Source of the DNA: Seriola aureovittata
Lineage: Eukaryota > Chordata > Actinopteri > Carangiformes > Carangidae
Assembly (NCBI RefSeq): GCF_021018895.1
Contig: NC_079373.1
Location: 3,537,501 to 3,601,500 of the forward strand
Direction of reading: 5' to 3'
Length of the DNA stretch: 64,000 nt
The first letter of the stretch is position 1. Each line of letters begins with the position of its first letter. The notes below the pieces were generated by a model, which had not been told where the DNA came from, made no database searches, and saw nothing but the letters and a program-made list of their open reading frames with translations. Both the position numbers and the translations under genes were made by a program. Shown piece by piece: positions 36,428-47,009 of the stretch.

Positions 36428-39400
36428 TAACATGATATTATAACAAATGTACTTTGAGAAAAGCTGAATAAAATGGAGGGTAAACATAGTGCACTAAACT
36501 GCCTTTCAGACTGGATTTATTTCCCTAGGGAAGGTGGGGAGTTTTAACATTACTTTTGCTGGTCTGTTATTTTAAACCCATCCGGAGCAACTATGTGGGT
36601 AATTTTTTCACCCCCCACCCCGGTAACATTTATCGCTACACTTACCTGTTTTCTGTTAACTCACTGGTTCTCCTGTTCTCTAAATCCCATCCGGGGGGAT
36701 GTCATTATGTTTTAAAGTGCATATCTATGTTTTTCCTCAGGAGGAGCAACTCCTCCCTCTACTGTTTTTCCAGTCAGCTCAGTGTGAAAATGAGGGCAAT
36801 CAAAAATATTATTACTAATGATGGAAACTAACATACAGGCCTGTTTGGAGACGGAATAAAAGCCATCAGTAGAAAATTGGGAACTAAACATGGCAGTATC
36901 ATAGGAGACCAGATCTTTATAAGCTTGTCATAGTTGACCAAGATCATGTAGCTGTGAAGTGGAAAGAACCAGTATAGCAGTAGACCACCGAAGCACTGAA
37001 GGACGTTGTGCAAAGAAATAGTTCCATTCAGTCATTAAAGAGAGAAATGTCAGCACAAGAACTGTTTGTCAGGTGCCTAAGGTCACCCTGCAAAGTGCCA
37101 AGAATGGAGTCCTGTCAGAGACACTGCAATTAGTTGGTCCTCACTAATGCTCTAGTGGCTGGAGAGGTGCAGGTCCCTGCAGATAGCTTCCAAGATCAGG
37201 TAGAAAGCCATGGAGGCTGTTACAGTAACATGTCCATGGTTTTAAAATGACATGTTCCACATTCACACCTGTGTGTGATGTTGTGGTGCCCACATGCTTA
37301 TGAAGATACATTAGTCATACAGCTGCACAGCTTCTGTCACAATCTCAGCAGCGATTCATGTTGTTAACTTGTCTAATGGTTGAGCTGAAAATACCGTGTC
37401 TACCCCTCAGTAGCCTCCCGTTTGTATGGAAATACAGGTGGAATATCACCTGACACCAGCTGACAAGTGACACTAACCACTCGTCTACGACTTGTGTTTA
37501 TCTCGCGCCACCTGAATGGCACAGTTGAATCGTCCGGCAGTCGAACTGAGAAATGCAACCAAATCTCCATTCTACTGGTTGTTTCTATAGACTGCCTGCA
37601 GTGCTGCAGGGCTCACGCCAGCAGAGGCAGACGGGCAGACAGTGTGTGGTCACCAGCAGTACACTGAAGGGAGAGGGGAGTGTTTGCTGGACTCCTTCCT
37701 GACCCAGGCGGAGAACCAGATGTCGAGCAGCAAAGCTCAGTGGAGCACACTGAGGATGTGAATGGTTTACTGAGCAAACCGCAGACACATTCAGTATCCA
37801 CTGAAAAAGGCCATAACCCAGAACTCCAACTGAAGTGAATAACGTATTTGTTTTTTTCTCTAAGTGGGTCTGAAAGTGTAAAGCCATAACATGAAGAGTG
37901 GTAAAGGAAATATCAGTCCGTTGAAAGAGAATTTTGGAGTAGATCTTCATCAAATCTATTGATGATAACCTATAATAAATCATTTGAGATGTGATTGTCG
38001 GTCAGAAAGACATGTTTTATTTCTTTAACACTTAAGTGGTTTGCAGCCATTTTTGGTTTATATAGCAGCAAGGCTGTCACTATTTATTCTAAATTCAAAC
38101 CACTTTTCAAACATGGAAAAATAAAACCTAACCTTAGCTGTAATCTTTAACAATCTGTTTAAATACAAAACTTAGAGTGTATAAGCTCAAAAGGTCATGT
38201 CTTGTACCCGACTAGGGGTCTCTCCAACCCTAAACTAGACTGTTATCGTTGTCTTTGCTAATGCCAAATGGAGGACACCAAACTTAAAATCAACACCGTT
38301 ATAATTATACAAAAATTGTGTATGAAGGTAAGGCTGCACATTGAATTACTTATTACTGACTGCCTCACAGCAACATTAGCTTGTTAGCTTATCAGTGAAG
38401 TGACACAGTGAATGGATGAAACAATGCTGATTCTCAAACAAAGTTTACACAAAGTCTGTTGGGTTTGAATCATTTAGAACAAATTTTGAGTTAATCCTCA
38501 TTCCTGCACACTTTTAGATTTTTTTGAATAAGCTTTGAGAGCCTGTATTCCTCCCTGCCTCCTGAATTATCCACAGACCTCACAGTAAACTCATTTTCTG
38601 TTTACAGTGAGTCCTGCACGTCATCTACAGACACAGGGACACTGTTCTGGAAGGAGACATGGCTGCTGAATGCTTTAATTTTTACTACCACTCGCACCAC
38701 AAATGTAACTCCTTACACCTCCATTGTGTTGAGGAAGAGGCAGAAATCATAAAAGCAGATACATGAAAACATGTCCCCTAATGGAGTCTCTCATATAGAC
38801 ACAATACAGTGTCTACTCCAAAGTGGGGCCCGTGGTAATGTGTGCTGTGGCTAGCATCTACATATTGCCTGCATGTGAAGCTTTAAGGCGACACCACTAG
38901 TGTCATTTGACAGGTTGATAACAAACTGATCTCTTTATACCAAAGTTATTTCCATTTTCTGCACTTTATGTGTTAAATAAGGGGCATTTCAATTTGAAAT
39001 TGGCATTAATGTCAAGAACTATAGCCAACATCTGATTCAATTTTACTCTGGTCGTTGTTCACCACTGACACTCAGCCTGTCGAGCTGAGGGGAATTTAAG
39101 GAGGTGATATGGAAATACACCACACGTTATTCTTAGCTTGATGGATCATGATCCTGACATGATTCTAATTTTGTTTTTTACAAATAAGACAATAATTAAA
39201 TCATAATTATTTAAATAATAATTATTTCAGTACCAGTCTCTACCCAGCAACATTTCAGATCTATTTCTGCCGTTTCTCTCATTCAGTATTTCTGCCTTTT
39301 ATAACACGATGGATGTGATGAACATACTTTCTACATTTACCAAGGTCACTGTTTTATCACAGATCTACAACACACTGAATCTCCATCATAAAGAAGTCAT

Positions 39401-39883
39401 AGTATGTAATGCAGGGATGTGTGGAACATACAGTTCCTTCCACACTGATCCACACACACACAAAACAAACAGCACCCACGCATTTCAGAGCTGGTGGGTG
39501 ACAGTAATAGATAACACACACAGACTGAGAAAAAATGAATGTGTGCATGTGTGATGACAGGGCATGCTGCTGTGCTCCATTACAGCTGGGTGATTTTCAA
39601 CTAAAAACCAAGCTACTCAAGCTACATGAAGTCTGTTTGTAGTTGAGAAATGGTCATGAAAACTTGCTTTAGACAAATGTGCTGGTGTGAATGGACACTG
39701 TATTGTGGCCACAGCTACAGGGACTACAAGTTAACACGTATCACATCACCAAAAGGCTTATTAGCATCAGCGTGGTTATGCTAATGAGCCATTCTCCAGT
39801 GATTGATGCTTTTTCAAACTAATACATGCAAAAAAGGACATCTGACCCAAAGCTAGTGTGTGTAAGTAATCTGTAACTACACA
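36428..39883. other. putative first intron, nothing recognised
   Basis: I see no exon, RNA gene or nameable repeat. The patch at 37590-37760 is GC-richer, but its open frames are short and unsupported. Confidence 0.45.
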
Positions 39884-40213
39884 TTAAAGGTCCCATATTT
39901 TACACCTTTCCTGTGATTTGTTTGTGTTTGTGTTTCCTGTGTTGATCCATAAAAAGATATGTTTGTGGTTTTAAGAACCAAAAACTGTCTCAGTGTAGTT
40001 TTACATCTCCTCTCTCCTCTGCTTTGTTGTGACATCACAAAGTTCCAGAAGTCCTGACAGCTGGTTTTAAGGCTGAGTTTCTGAATACAAGCTGTGTGTA
40101 TTTAACTGTGGACTGAGGCTTTGATACTTACACAGTATTAATATAGAAGCTAGGCCTGCTTTATAATCACACAACACTTGGACATCTTCCTTTATATTAT
40201 ATGGGACTTTTAA
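39884..40213 (-). mobile_element. TTAA-flanked MITE, copy 2 (inverted, shorter)
   Basis: It begins TTAAAGGTCCCATAT and ends ATATGGGACTTTTAA. The body is the reverse complement of copy 1 at 15431-15878 (shared segments include the GATGTCACAACAAAG block and the CTCAGTCCACAG block) but lacks its central portion. It is non-coding. Confidence 0.8.
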
Positions 40214-41572
40214 CTGTTGCTAGCTAATTTTCAACTTAGACTCAAGACTACAGCAAGGTTATGTGTTCAGTTTTTAATCAAATTTTGCATACAGTTTAAT
40301 GTGACTGTAAATGTTTAAGCTCAGAAATAGCTCACAGGAGATTGCACATGATGAGATGGAGATGGCTCAGTTGTCATCATGGTACAATGGATTGTATGGA
40401 TTTCTTTCTTTTCTTGAAATGTAAATTGTAGTTTCATGTCGTTCTTCTTCTTGTATCTACAAAGAGCATTAGCTACTGGTTCATATTGTTATTTGTGAAA
40501 CATCTGATGAATGAGCAAACCACTCATGCTGTAATAGTGGACGCAGTGTGTCACCTGGAACAGGTTGCCACCAAATGTTGTTGAGGGAATTATCGGTTTC
40601 AGGATCTGGCTTCACTCCCAGTATCTGTTGTGGTCTAAAAAAGATTTCTAAAGAGACATTTGTCAGATGACAGATGGACTACTCCTGTCCTAGGCATGTT
40701 AACTAACCACATGATGAATTTTCATTGGGTTTGTGGGTATTTGCTCTACTGCTACGGAATGAACATGTGAAAGACTGGACTGACTGGTTGACAGAATGGA
40801 ACGGATGGGACGGAAAATGCCATAAATAACTCCACACAGGCCGGATAAAGGAGAGGCCTGTGTGGCACGGTATGGTACGTTATGTAGGGAGGTACGGTGG
40901 CTTCACGATCCTACGTACATGGTCTGCAGGAGGCTCTGTGGAACCGTGCAGCCAGCCTTGGGAGGGAAGTTCCAAAACAATCCAGGCCCCATCTAGCAGC
41001 AGGTATAAAAATACAAGAGACAAGATCTACTGTACTGGTGATGGTGCATTGCAGGTGTAAAGGCAGTAATAACATTCACAGAAGAATTAAAAGAGGAGAC
41101 TTCATGCAATAAAACTACACAGAGCAGACAGGAGGTAATATTAAGTAGGAGACAGAAATTAATAGGATCCTGTGGAAATGGCCATAAAAGACAGAGAAAT
41201 GTGAAGCTTAACAATTAATAGAAAGAGACTGTGATTGAGTGACTGACACTATTGTAGTTATTAGATCTTATATCAACAAAAAAAGAAGTGTCTTGGCCTT
41301 GCAGTCCTTAGAAAAGCCAGTATTAGGAATTTAAAGCTGCATTAACTGACTTTCAGCCACTAACAGTGAGCAGAAAGAAGCATAACACAGACTGTAATTT
41401 ACATAAATAATAATGGAGTTTTGTTTCCCAATACTCTGGTTAATTGCAGCAGAGAGCCAACAGAAATGTACAGCAAATATATCAGCATGCAAAACATGTA
41501 TTAACAACACAGCTCTTCCAGTGGCTCACTTGCAGTGCCAACCTCCATTGTTTAGCTGTTGAAAATGCCAGA

Positions 41573-41618
41573 GGGGGGGTGGGGGGGGGGGGGGGGTGTA
41601 GGAGGGAGGGAGGTGTTG
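41573..41618 (+). repeat. poly-G tract with quadruplex potential
   Basis: A G7 run, a T, a G17 run, then GTAGGAGGG-type steps on the plus strand. Confidence 0.85.
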
Positions 41619-42241
41619 GGGCTGAGAGTGAGAATTGGGGACTTCAAAACAGAAAGAGGAAGACACACGGAGGAAGTTTTGCAAGTCAGAAACCTCAATA
41701 TCTTGCAAATCAGTGTGTCACCAGTATTGATCAGCAGCTGCGCGAATCATAAAAAAGATATTATTGCCATTGGGACTGTTAAAAACTCCCTCGTCGCCGC
41801 TGTCTTCAAAGTCAAACTGAAATTAAAATTCTCCTCTTTTCCAATGATACAGTTTGATTTGACTAATCTCCTGAGAGCTGGTGTTGCTAGAAGACATCGT
41901 TACTGACAACTGTTGATAACATTTTCCGTCCTTTTTAAAAATTCCACACAGTATTACAGTATTCGTAGATAATGTCTGTCCCCCCCCTTCATGACTTTCA
42001 ACATTTACTAAACTCAGATGTGCTGGAGTAGGACACAGTTACGGCAAATGCAACAGTTAGTCCTGTAACCTCAGCACCGTACACAAAACACCCACTGGGG
42101 TAACGATGATTTGTTTTTTTAAAATGAATAATTAAACGGAATAATTTCCATTCCACTTCTCTCCTACGCTCACACTTGTCATACGGGCTCCGTGCAGCTC
42201 ACGTCAAACCAGAAGCAGGAGTGTATCGCTCTTTGTAAGTC

Positions 42242-42249
42242 TATTTATA
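42242..42249 (-). promoter_or_regulatory. isolated TATA-like element TATAAATA
   Basis: On the minus strand GGGGGTTTATAAATAGAC is a strong TATA match in an otherwise unremarkable, somewhat CpG-containing 150-bp block. I see no convincing splice donor in the following 250 nt, so a functional promoter here is doubtful. Confidence 0.15.
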
Positions 42250-42343
42250 AACCCCCGAGCTGAGAAACTGACTCGCTCCCAAAGGGAAGAGTGGCTCGGC
42301 TTCAGTGGCTGTTTCATGTGCTGGAGGAGCAGCAGGAGCGTAA

Positions 42344-42370
42344 CAAAAAAAAAAAAAAAAAAGAAAAAGG
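42344..42370. repeat. poly-A run
   Basis: A run of about 18 A followed by GAAAAAGG; no retroelement is recognised in front of it. Confidence 0.9.
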
Positions 42371-43233
42371 AAAAATACAGCCAATAAGTTTTATAGCCTT
42401 AAAAAAACAGAATGTGAAAAACATATCCAGCAAGAAAATGATAATGGGAGCGGAGCTCTGGATCCTATGGAGAAATTATGTAAGAGCACCGTGAAAAAAT
42501 GGGACATTGACAGTATCGTTCATGCAAAGGTTTTGAGCAGGATTCAACAAAAATGAACACTGTGTTAGATGTCTAGTTAAGATCTGACCCAATCAGGCAC
42601 TTTGAAAAAAATACACTTTTTGTGAATGTTACGATGAGGTTTATTCTTAATAAATAAACCCTACAGCTACAATAAAATACAACTTACAAATGTGACAATT
42701 TAGATAGAATAAAGACATTTGAACATATTAAAGTTTCCTATTGGGTCTTTTCTTTTTTTCAAGCATCACACCACTATATCTTTACCTTTGTGAATCACAG
42801 CCTCAGTCTTTCAGGTGTTGCCAGCAGCGTTCGGCAAATGCAGGCAGATTTGAGGCACCACTAACACGAGCCTGCACCAAATTCAATCAACTTTTATGAC
42901 TTCCACCTACTGTAGAGTCATCATTCACTCACCTCCGTCTGCTGCACACCAAACCTTCTCTGTAGCACACACAGCTCTCTGCAGTTGCAGTCGCATCTGT
43001 GGTGTTTACTAAGACTTTTTCCCAGAAGCAGCAACTCCAACACATCAACCCAACTTTATTATTCCAATACTAATAATACTAATAATAAAATATGAATACA
43101 CTGTGAAGCACATCCTGATCTGTTTAGCTTCGTAAAAAGGCAATGATGTGGAGGAAATGGTGCATTTTGTTTTCTCTGGGGTCAGTGAATTTAACCTGTA
43201 AATACCCAATGCATAGGCTGGTGATGGGAGATT

Positions 43234-43276
43234 TGTGTGTGTGTGCGTGTGTGCGCGTGTGTGTGTGTGTGTGTGT
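43234..43276. repeat. (GT)n microsatellite
   Basis: An imperfect GT/GC repeat. Confidence 0.95.
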
Positions 43277-43558
43277 TGGAAGGATGGGTGGGTGGGGTGT
43301 TAAGTAAAGTATAGAGTACAAAGCCTCAGCCCCAGTGTTCACAGACACTGCCAAAAATCCTGTTCTCATTTTAACACCCTCCTCCTCCTCCCCCTGCGCT
43401 CCGCTATAACAAAACAGCTCCAGCACACAGAGCTTAGATAAAGTTCAATTATCATGCTCAGCTTCTCAAAGAATTTTAGCTTTTATTTTGGTACAAAAAC
43501 AACAGTTTCATACTCATTCTCTGACAGACAAATATCATCAGATGAAGCGTCACCGTAC

Positions 43559-43696
43559 CTGTGGAGTAGCTCAGAGTTTCTCCCGTCGGTACAGTCTGGT
43601 GTAGCTGGTGTGTCTCTGTGTCCGTGTGTGCGTCCCTTGGGCTAAGGCTGGATGAGTGTACAAAGCTGAGTTTGTGTGCCTGTGGGTGCACTAGAC

Positions 43697-43700
<4 letters not shown>
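43559..43700 (-). other. candidate non-coding first exon of long ndrg4
   Basis: On the minus strand an unusually good donor, CTACTCCACAG followed by GTACGGTGA, ends at 43559. The sequence before it is not repeat-like apart from a long CT tract at 43700-43753, and it contains more CpG than surrounding DNA. No ATG in the frame of MAGIKEQ is seen just upstream, so it would be untranslated leader. Joining it to the acceptor at 18853 would make a first intron of about 24.7 kb. The link to ndrg4 is inference from orientation and the need for an upstream exon; it could belong to another transcript. The 5' end is not determined. Confidence 0.33.

Positions 43701-43753
<53 letters not shown>
43700..43753. 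repeat. (GA)27 microsatellite
   Basis: A perfect GA repeat. On the minus strand it is a CT tract within or next to the candidate upstream ndrg4 exon. Confidence 0.95.
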
Positions 43754-43756
<3 letters not shown>

Positions 43757-43759
43757 CAT

Positions 43760-44110
43760 CTCTCCCTCCCCTTCCTGATGATAAACAGAGAGCACGTGGC
43801 TTCACCAATGATGCAGCACACCGACGAGCACAGCAGCGAGGAGGGGAGACGAGAGGTGACAAACCGAGGAGAAGAAAGAATTGTAGCGAAGAGACAGGAA
43901 AGAAGGAAATAAGAGTAAAGAAAGAAGAGAGGGTCGGAGCTGGGTCTGGTGGAGAGAGATATTATATATATATAAGTGTGTGTTTGTATGTATGTGTGTG
44001 TGTGTCTGTGTTTGTTCTTGAAAGCAGGACACTGCAGCTCCGAGTTGGCGCACACAACATTTGAAATTACTCATGCTTTTTAGAACGCGCCGGAAAAACG
44101 GGGACAGATT
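43760..44110 (-). promoter_or_regulatory. candidate upstream promoter region
   Basis: This stretch has a local rise in CpG, an E-box CACGTG at 43793-43798, a CCAAT box at 43805-43809 (plus-strand reading), and a GC-rich GAACGCGCCGG block near 44085. It lies just upstream, on the minus strand, of the donor at 43559. No clear TATA box is present apart from a TA repeat near 43965. It is promoter-like, but proposed from composition and position only. Confidence 0.3.
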
Positions 44111-44369
44111 CATCTGAATCTGAGAGAAAATATCATCCTCTGAACATCCAATTCTGACACAAAGTGTCATCATATCGCCTCACAGACATCCTTACACCCA
44201 CACACACACACACACCAGCATGACAGCCCACAGGCGATCAGAAGAGCTTTTCTTTCTGGTTTAAGATAAAGGAACTGACCAGGTTTGGGAAACTGGGGCA
44301 TGACGTGATGAAACCGCTGATTCCAAAATCATCCATCTTAGCAATCCATGTTAAACTTTAGCATTATAT

Positions 44370-45420
44370 AGTAAGTAAGTAAAGTTTATTTATACAGCAC
44401 CTCTCATGGATAAACACAACATCATAACATCATAAAAATCTAGTTCAAGACAAAGAAATAGGACAAGAAAAAGCAATACAACTAGAATTACCAGTCTCCT
44501 CCACTCAGACTGTGTGCAGGTTACATCCCTGTTTATCCAGAGCCATATAAAATATTAACCATTTGTGTGAAAATTTGTCATATTTGGTGTGTGAAGTCAT
44601 GAGTTATGGCTAAATAGTGTTTTGTGAGGTCACACTGACCTTGACCTTTGACCGTCAAAATCGAATCAATTTTTTTTTTAGTTCTATCAAGGCGTTACTG
44701 AGATATCGTGTCCATGAGAATGAGACATACATACGTAGGGACGAACAACCCAAAAACAATATGCCTCTGGCTCTAGCCGTCACCAGAGCGAAGGCATAAT
44801 ATGTTGGAGGAGGTTTTCACACAGACTAACCAAAAAATTTAAAAAATATGTGTGACAGAGCATTACAGAGCTTTTTGTGCCACAGCTGGATATCATTGGC
44901 ATAAAAATGATAGGAGATGCCACTAACGGCTAATAATCTGTCAGAGACAGCATATATAATGAGAACAGCATAGGACCTAGAACAGAACCTTGTAGAACAC
45001 CACATGACAAAGGCGCTGTGTCTGATGCACAGAGACTGAAAAAATCCCATGATAGGATGAGAACCAGTACAGGTTATATGTAGTCTAAGACTGCTATAAG
45101 CTGCTTGGCAACAACCTGTTCTAGTAGTTTGGACAAAAGAGGCAGCTTGGATATAGTCCTATAATTCATAGGGAGGTTTGGGGTCAAGATTTGGTTTTAT
45201 GGCGTGTTTAAGCTGGGCAGAGCCAGTTGGAATGGAGAGATTTATCATAGTTAAAATAGTGGAGCCAATTGAATTAAAAACATTTAAAAACAAGGATGAG
45301 GGAAGAATTTTAAGGAGACAGAATGAAAGGTTAATTTTTTGTAACAACTCAGTTATGTACTTAGGAGTTATGAGTTTAGAGCAGTATAGTATTTAGCAGT
45401 ATTTATAAGTACAGGTATTT
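44370..45420 (+). repeat. composite of dispersed teleost repeats
   Basis: 44375-44450 resembles a repeat start (AAGTTTATTTATACAGCACC). 44590-44805 reads TCACACTGACCTTGACCTTT, then AGGCGTTACTGAGATATCGT, then AGAGCGAAGGCATAAT, a known fish repeat tail. 44880-45350 (ATATCATTGGCATAAAAATG, CCTAGAACAGAACCTTGTAG) is related in wording to another widespread repeat. Nothing here codes. Confidence 0.55.
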
Positions 45421-45522
45421 TTACGGCCTATGAAACTCTGTTCAGTGCTTTGATCATGTCCACCTTTATTTCCTCCAGAAGAACAGAGCTCTGAATCGCT
45501 GCAGCTGAATCATACAAAAGAT

Positions 45523-46456
45523 TATTAGGACTATGGATGAGAAAAAAAAATGAGGAGGAAGTTTTCTTTTCATTATGCACTTCAAGAAAAAAAGTCAAAA
45601 TGTCGAGAATAAAGTTGAAATGTTGAGAATAAACTCAAACTGACTGAGAAGAGGACTTTAATTTTAATTTTGCCTTTCAAGAAGTCGAAATATCGAGAAT
45701 AAACTTGACATTTCGAGATTAAAGTCGACCTTTTCAGACGATATCGACCAGCGCCTATGCCTCCCTCTACAAAATGCCTTGTATAGATGAACTGGTGAAA
45801 TTGTACTTCAGAACCGGCTTTAGCAACAAAGAAATTTCTCTTTTGACTCATAAACAGTGTAGTTGTCAGCATTAGGACTTTTAAGAGATTGTGCCAAAAA
45901 CTGCATCTGTTCAGAAGTAAAAACCACACAAGCTTGGAAGAGGTGGCCGCATTCGTGCAAAAAACTGATATAGCTATTAATGGACAAATGCAAGGATATC
46001 GTTGTTTAAACCTGCGTGCAATTCAGAGGGGATGTGTTGTTCACGATACACGATAAGGTGACTGATCAAGTTGTTTGATCCTGTAGGTGTGGAGCTCAGG
46101 CGAGCATTGAGTCTGGGACGCCGACGTTACAAAGGTCCCAACGCACTGTGGCACATGGATTCGTACAATAAGCTGAAGCCGTACGGCATTGCTATCAATG
46201 GTTGTATTGATGGTTTTAGTCGCTATGTAGTGTAGACGGAGGCCTACAAAATTATCAACGACCCCAAAGTAATAGCAGACTACTTCATCACATCCTTTGC
46301 GCGCTTGAGAGGATGCCCGGAGTGACTGTGTGCTGACAGAAGCATGTAAAATGACAGTGGGAGGTGACTTTATTCTCGAAATGCAAAATAAAAGAAAATC
46401 TTCTGAATCAGTTCAACTTTAGTCTCAACATTTTTTTCTCATCCATGGTCCTAATA
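45523..46456 (+). mobile_element. DNA transposon with 26-bp inverted ends and integrase-like relic
   Basis: The two ends, 45523-45548 and 46431-46456, are inverted copies of each other with a single mismatch (core TATTAGGACTATGGATGAGA). Inside each end are short repeats related to AAAGTCGAAATGTCGAGAAT (45591-45729, inverse copies at 46365-46383 and 46413-46433). The middle encodes fragments of a transposase with an integrase-type (rve/DDE) fold: LVKLYFRTGFSNKEIS near 45790, MQGYRCLNLRAIQRG near 45990, and NALWHMDSYNKLKPYG then CIDGFSRYVV near 46140-46230, followed by a stop. From memory this layout belongs to fish integrase-like proteins, perhaps the IS3EU group; the superfamily name is uncertain. 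No clear target duplication is visible. Confidence 0.75.
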
Positions 46457-46679
46457 CCCCTTTGTAGAATCCTATGTCTGGCACTGTTCTGGTGAAAAGC
46501 AGCTTCCCCTGTTGGAGAAACAACCGAGCCAATCAGAGCACTTGTTAAGTGCAGGATTGACCAGTGACACAAGAGAAGGGCGGATCATGCGCATACCTGA
46601 GGAAATGGGTTTGGATGTTGCCTGTCATCACCAAGAAAGATCCTGATGGGATCTTGCCATTCTAACAAACATTGTTAGA

Positions 46680-46880
46680 AACTAGCTGTGGCTCAGGGGG
46701 TAGACAGTGTCGTACACTAATCAGAAGGTTGGTGGTTCAATCCCTGTTTCCTCCAGTCCACATGTTGAAGTGTCCTTGGGCAAGAGACTGAGCCCCAAAT
46801 TGCCCCCAATGATGTCGCATTGGTGTGTGTGTATGTGTTTTGATGAACCGCGGTGTATAGAACAAGCATTGTGTGTGTGT
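46680..46880 (+). mobile_element. tRNA-derived SINE
   Basis: The head has polymerase III promoter boxes like a tRNA: an A box, TGGCTCAGGGGGTAG, at 46689-46703 and a B box ending GGTTCAATCCC at 46733-46743. The body (AAGTGTCCTTGGGCAAGAGA and following) is familiar from widespread spiny-rayed fish SINEs. It ends in a GT repeat and a poly-G run. This is not a functional tRNA: the acceptor stem is not closed. Confidence 0.75.
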
Positions 46881-46899
46881 GTGTGGGGGGGGGGGGGGG

Positions 46900-46968
46900 T
46901 AAAGAGTGGTTATCTGAGTGACTGTAGTCGTTCTATCAGCTCCAACCAATCTGTCCATTCTCCTCTGA
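46900..46968 (-). mobile_element. short Tc1/mariner relic of the same family
   Basis: On the minus strand the peptide QRRMDRLVGADRTTTVTQIT matches the segment directly after the RRMA motif of Tc1-like transposases, the family represented at 58590-59030. It is about 70 bp and abuts the G-rich tail of a SINE/microsatellite at 46870-46900. Confidence 0.65.
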
Positions 46969-47009
46969 CTCGCTTTTTTTGGCTGCATTTTGTGGAGATC
47001 TGACACCAA

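Larger units (their letters stand above)
40214..43230. other. putative first intron, mostly unrecognised
   Basis: It contains the poly-G tract, the poly-A run and the isolated TATA-like element listed separately. 41334-41540 begins TTTAAAGCTGCATTAACTGA, similar to the start of the repeat at 29013, so it may be another diverged copy. Confidence 0.4.

Noticed and set aside
43476..44173. Several long open frames on both strands around the GA repeat
   Set aside because: They are produced by GA/CT and CA repeats; no stop codons occur in such repeats in most frames.
46680..46760. Possible tRNA gene
   Set aside because: A and B boxes are present but no closed acceptor stem; the downstream body shows it is a tRNA-derived SINE.
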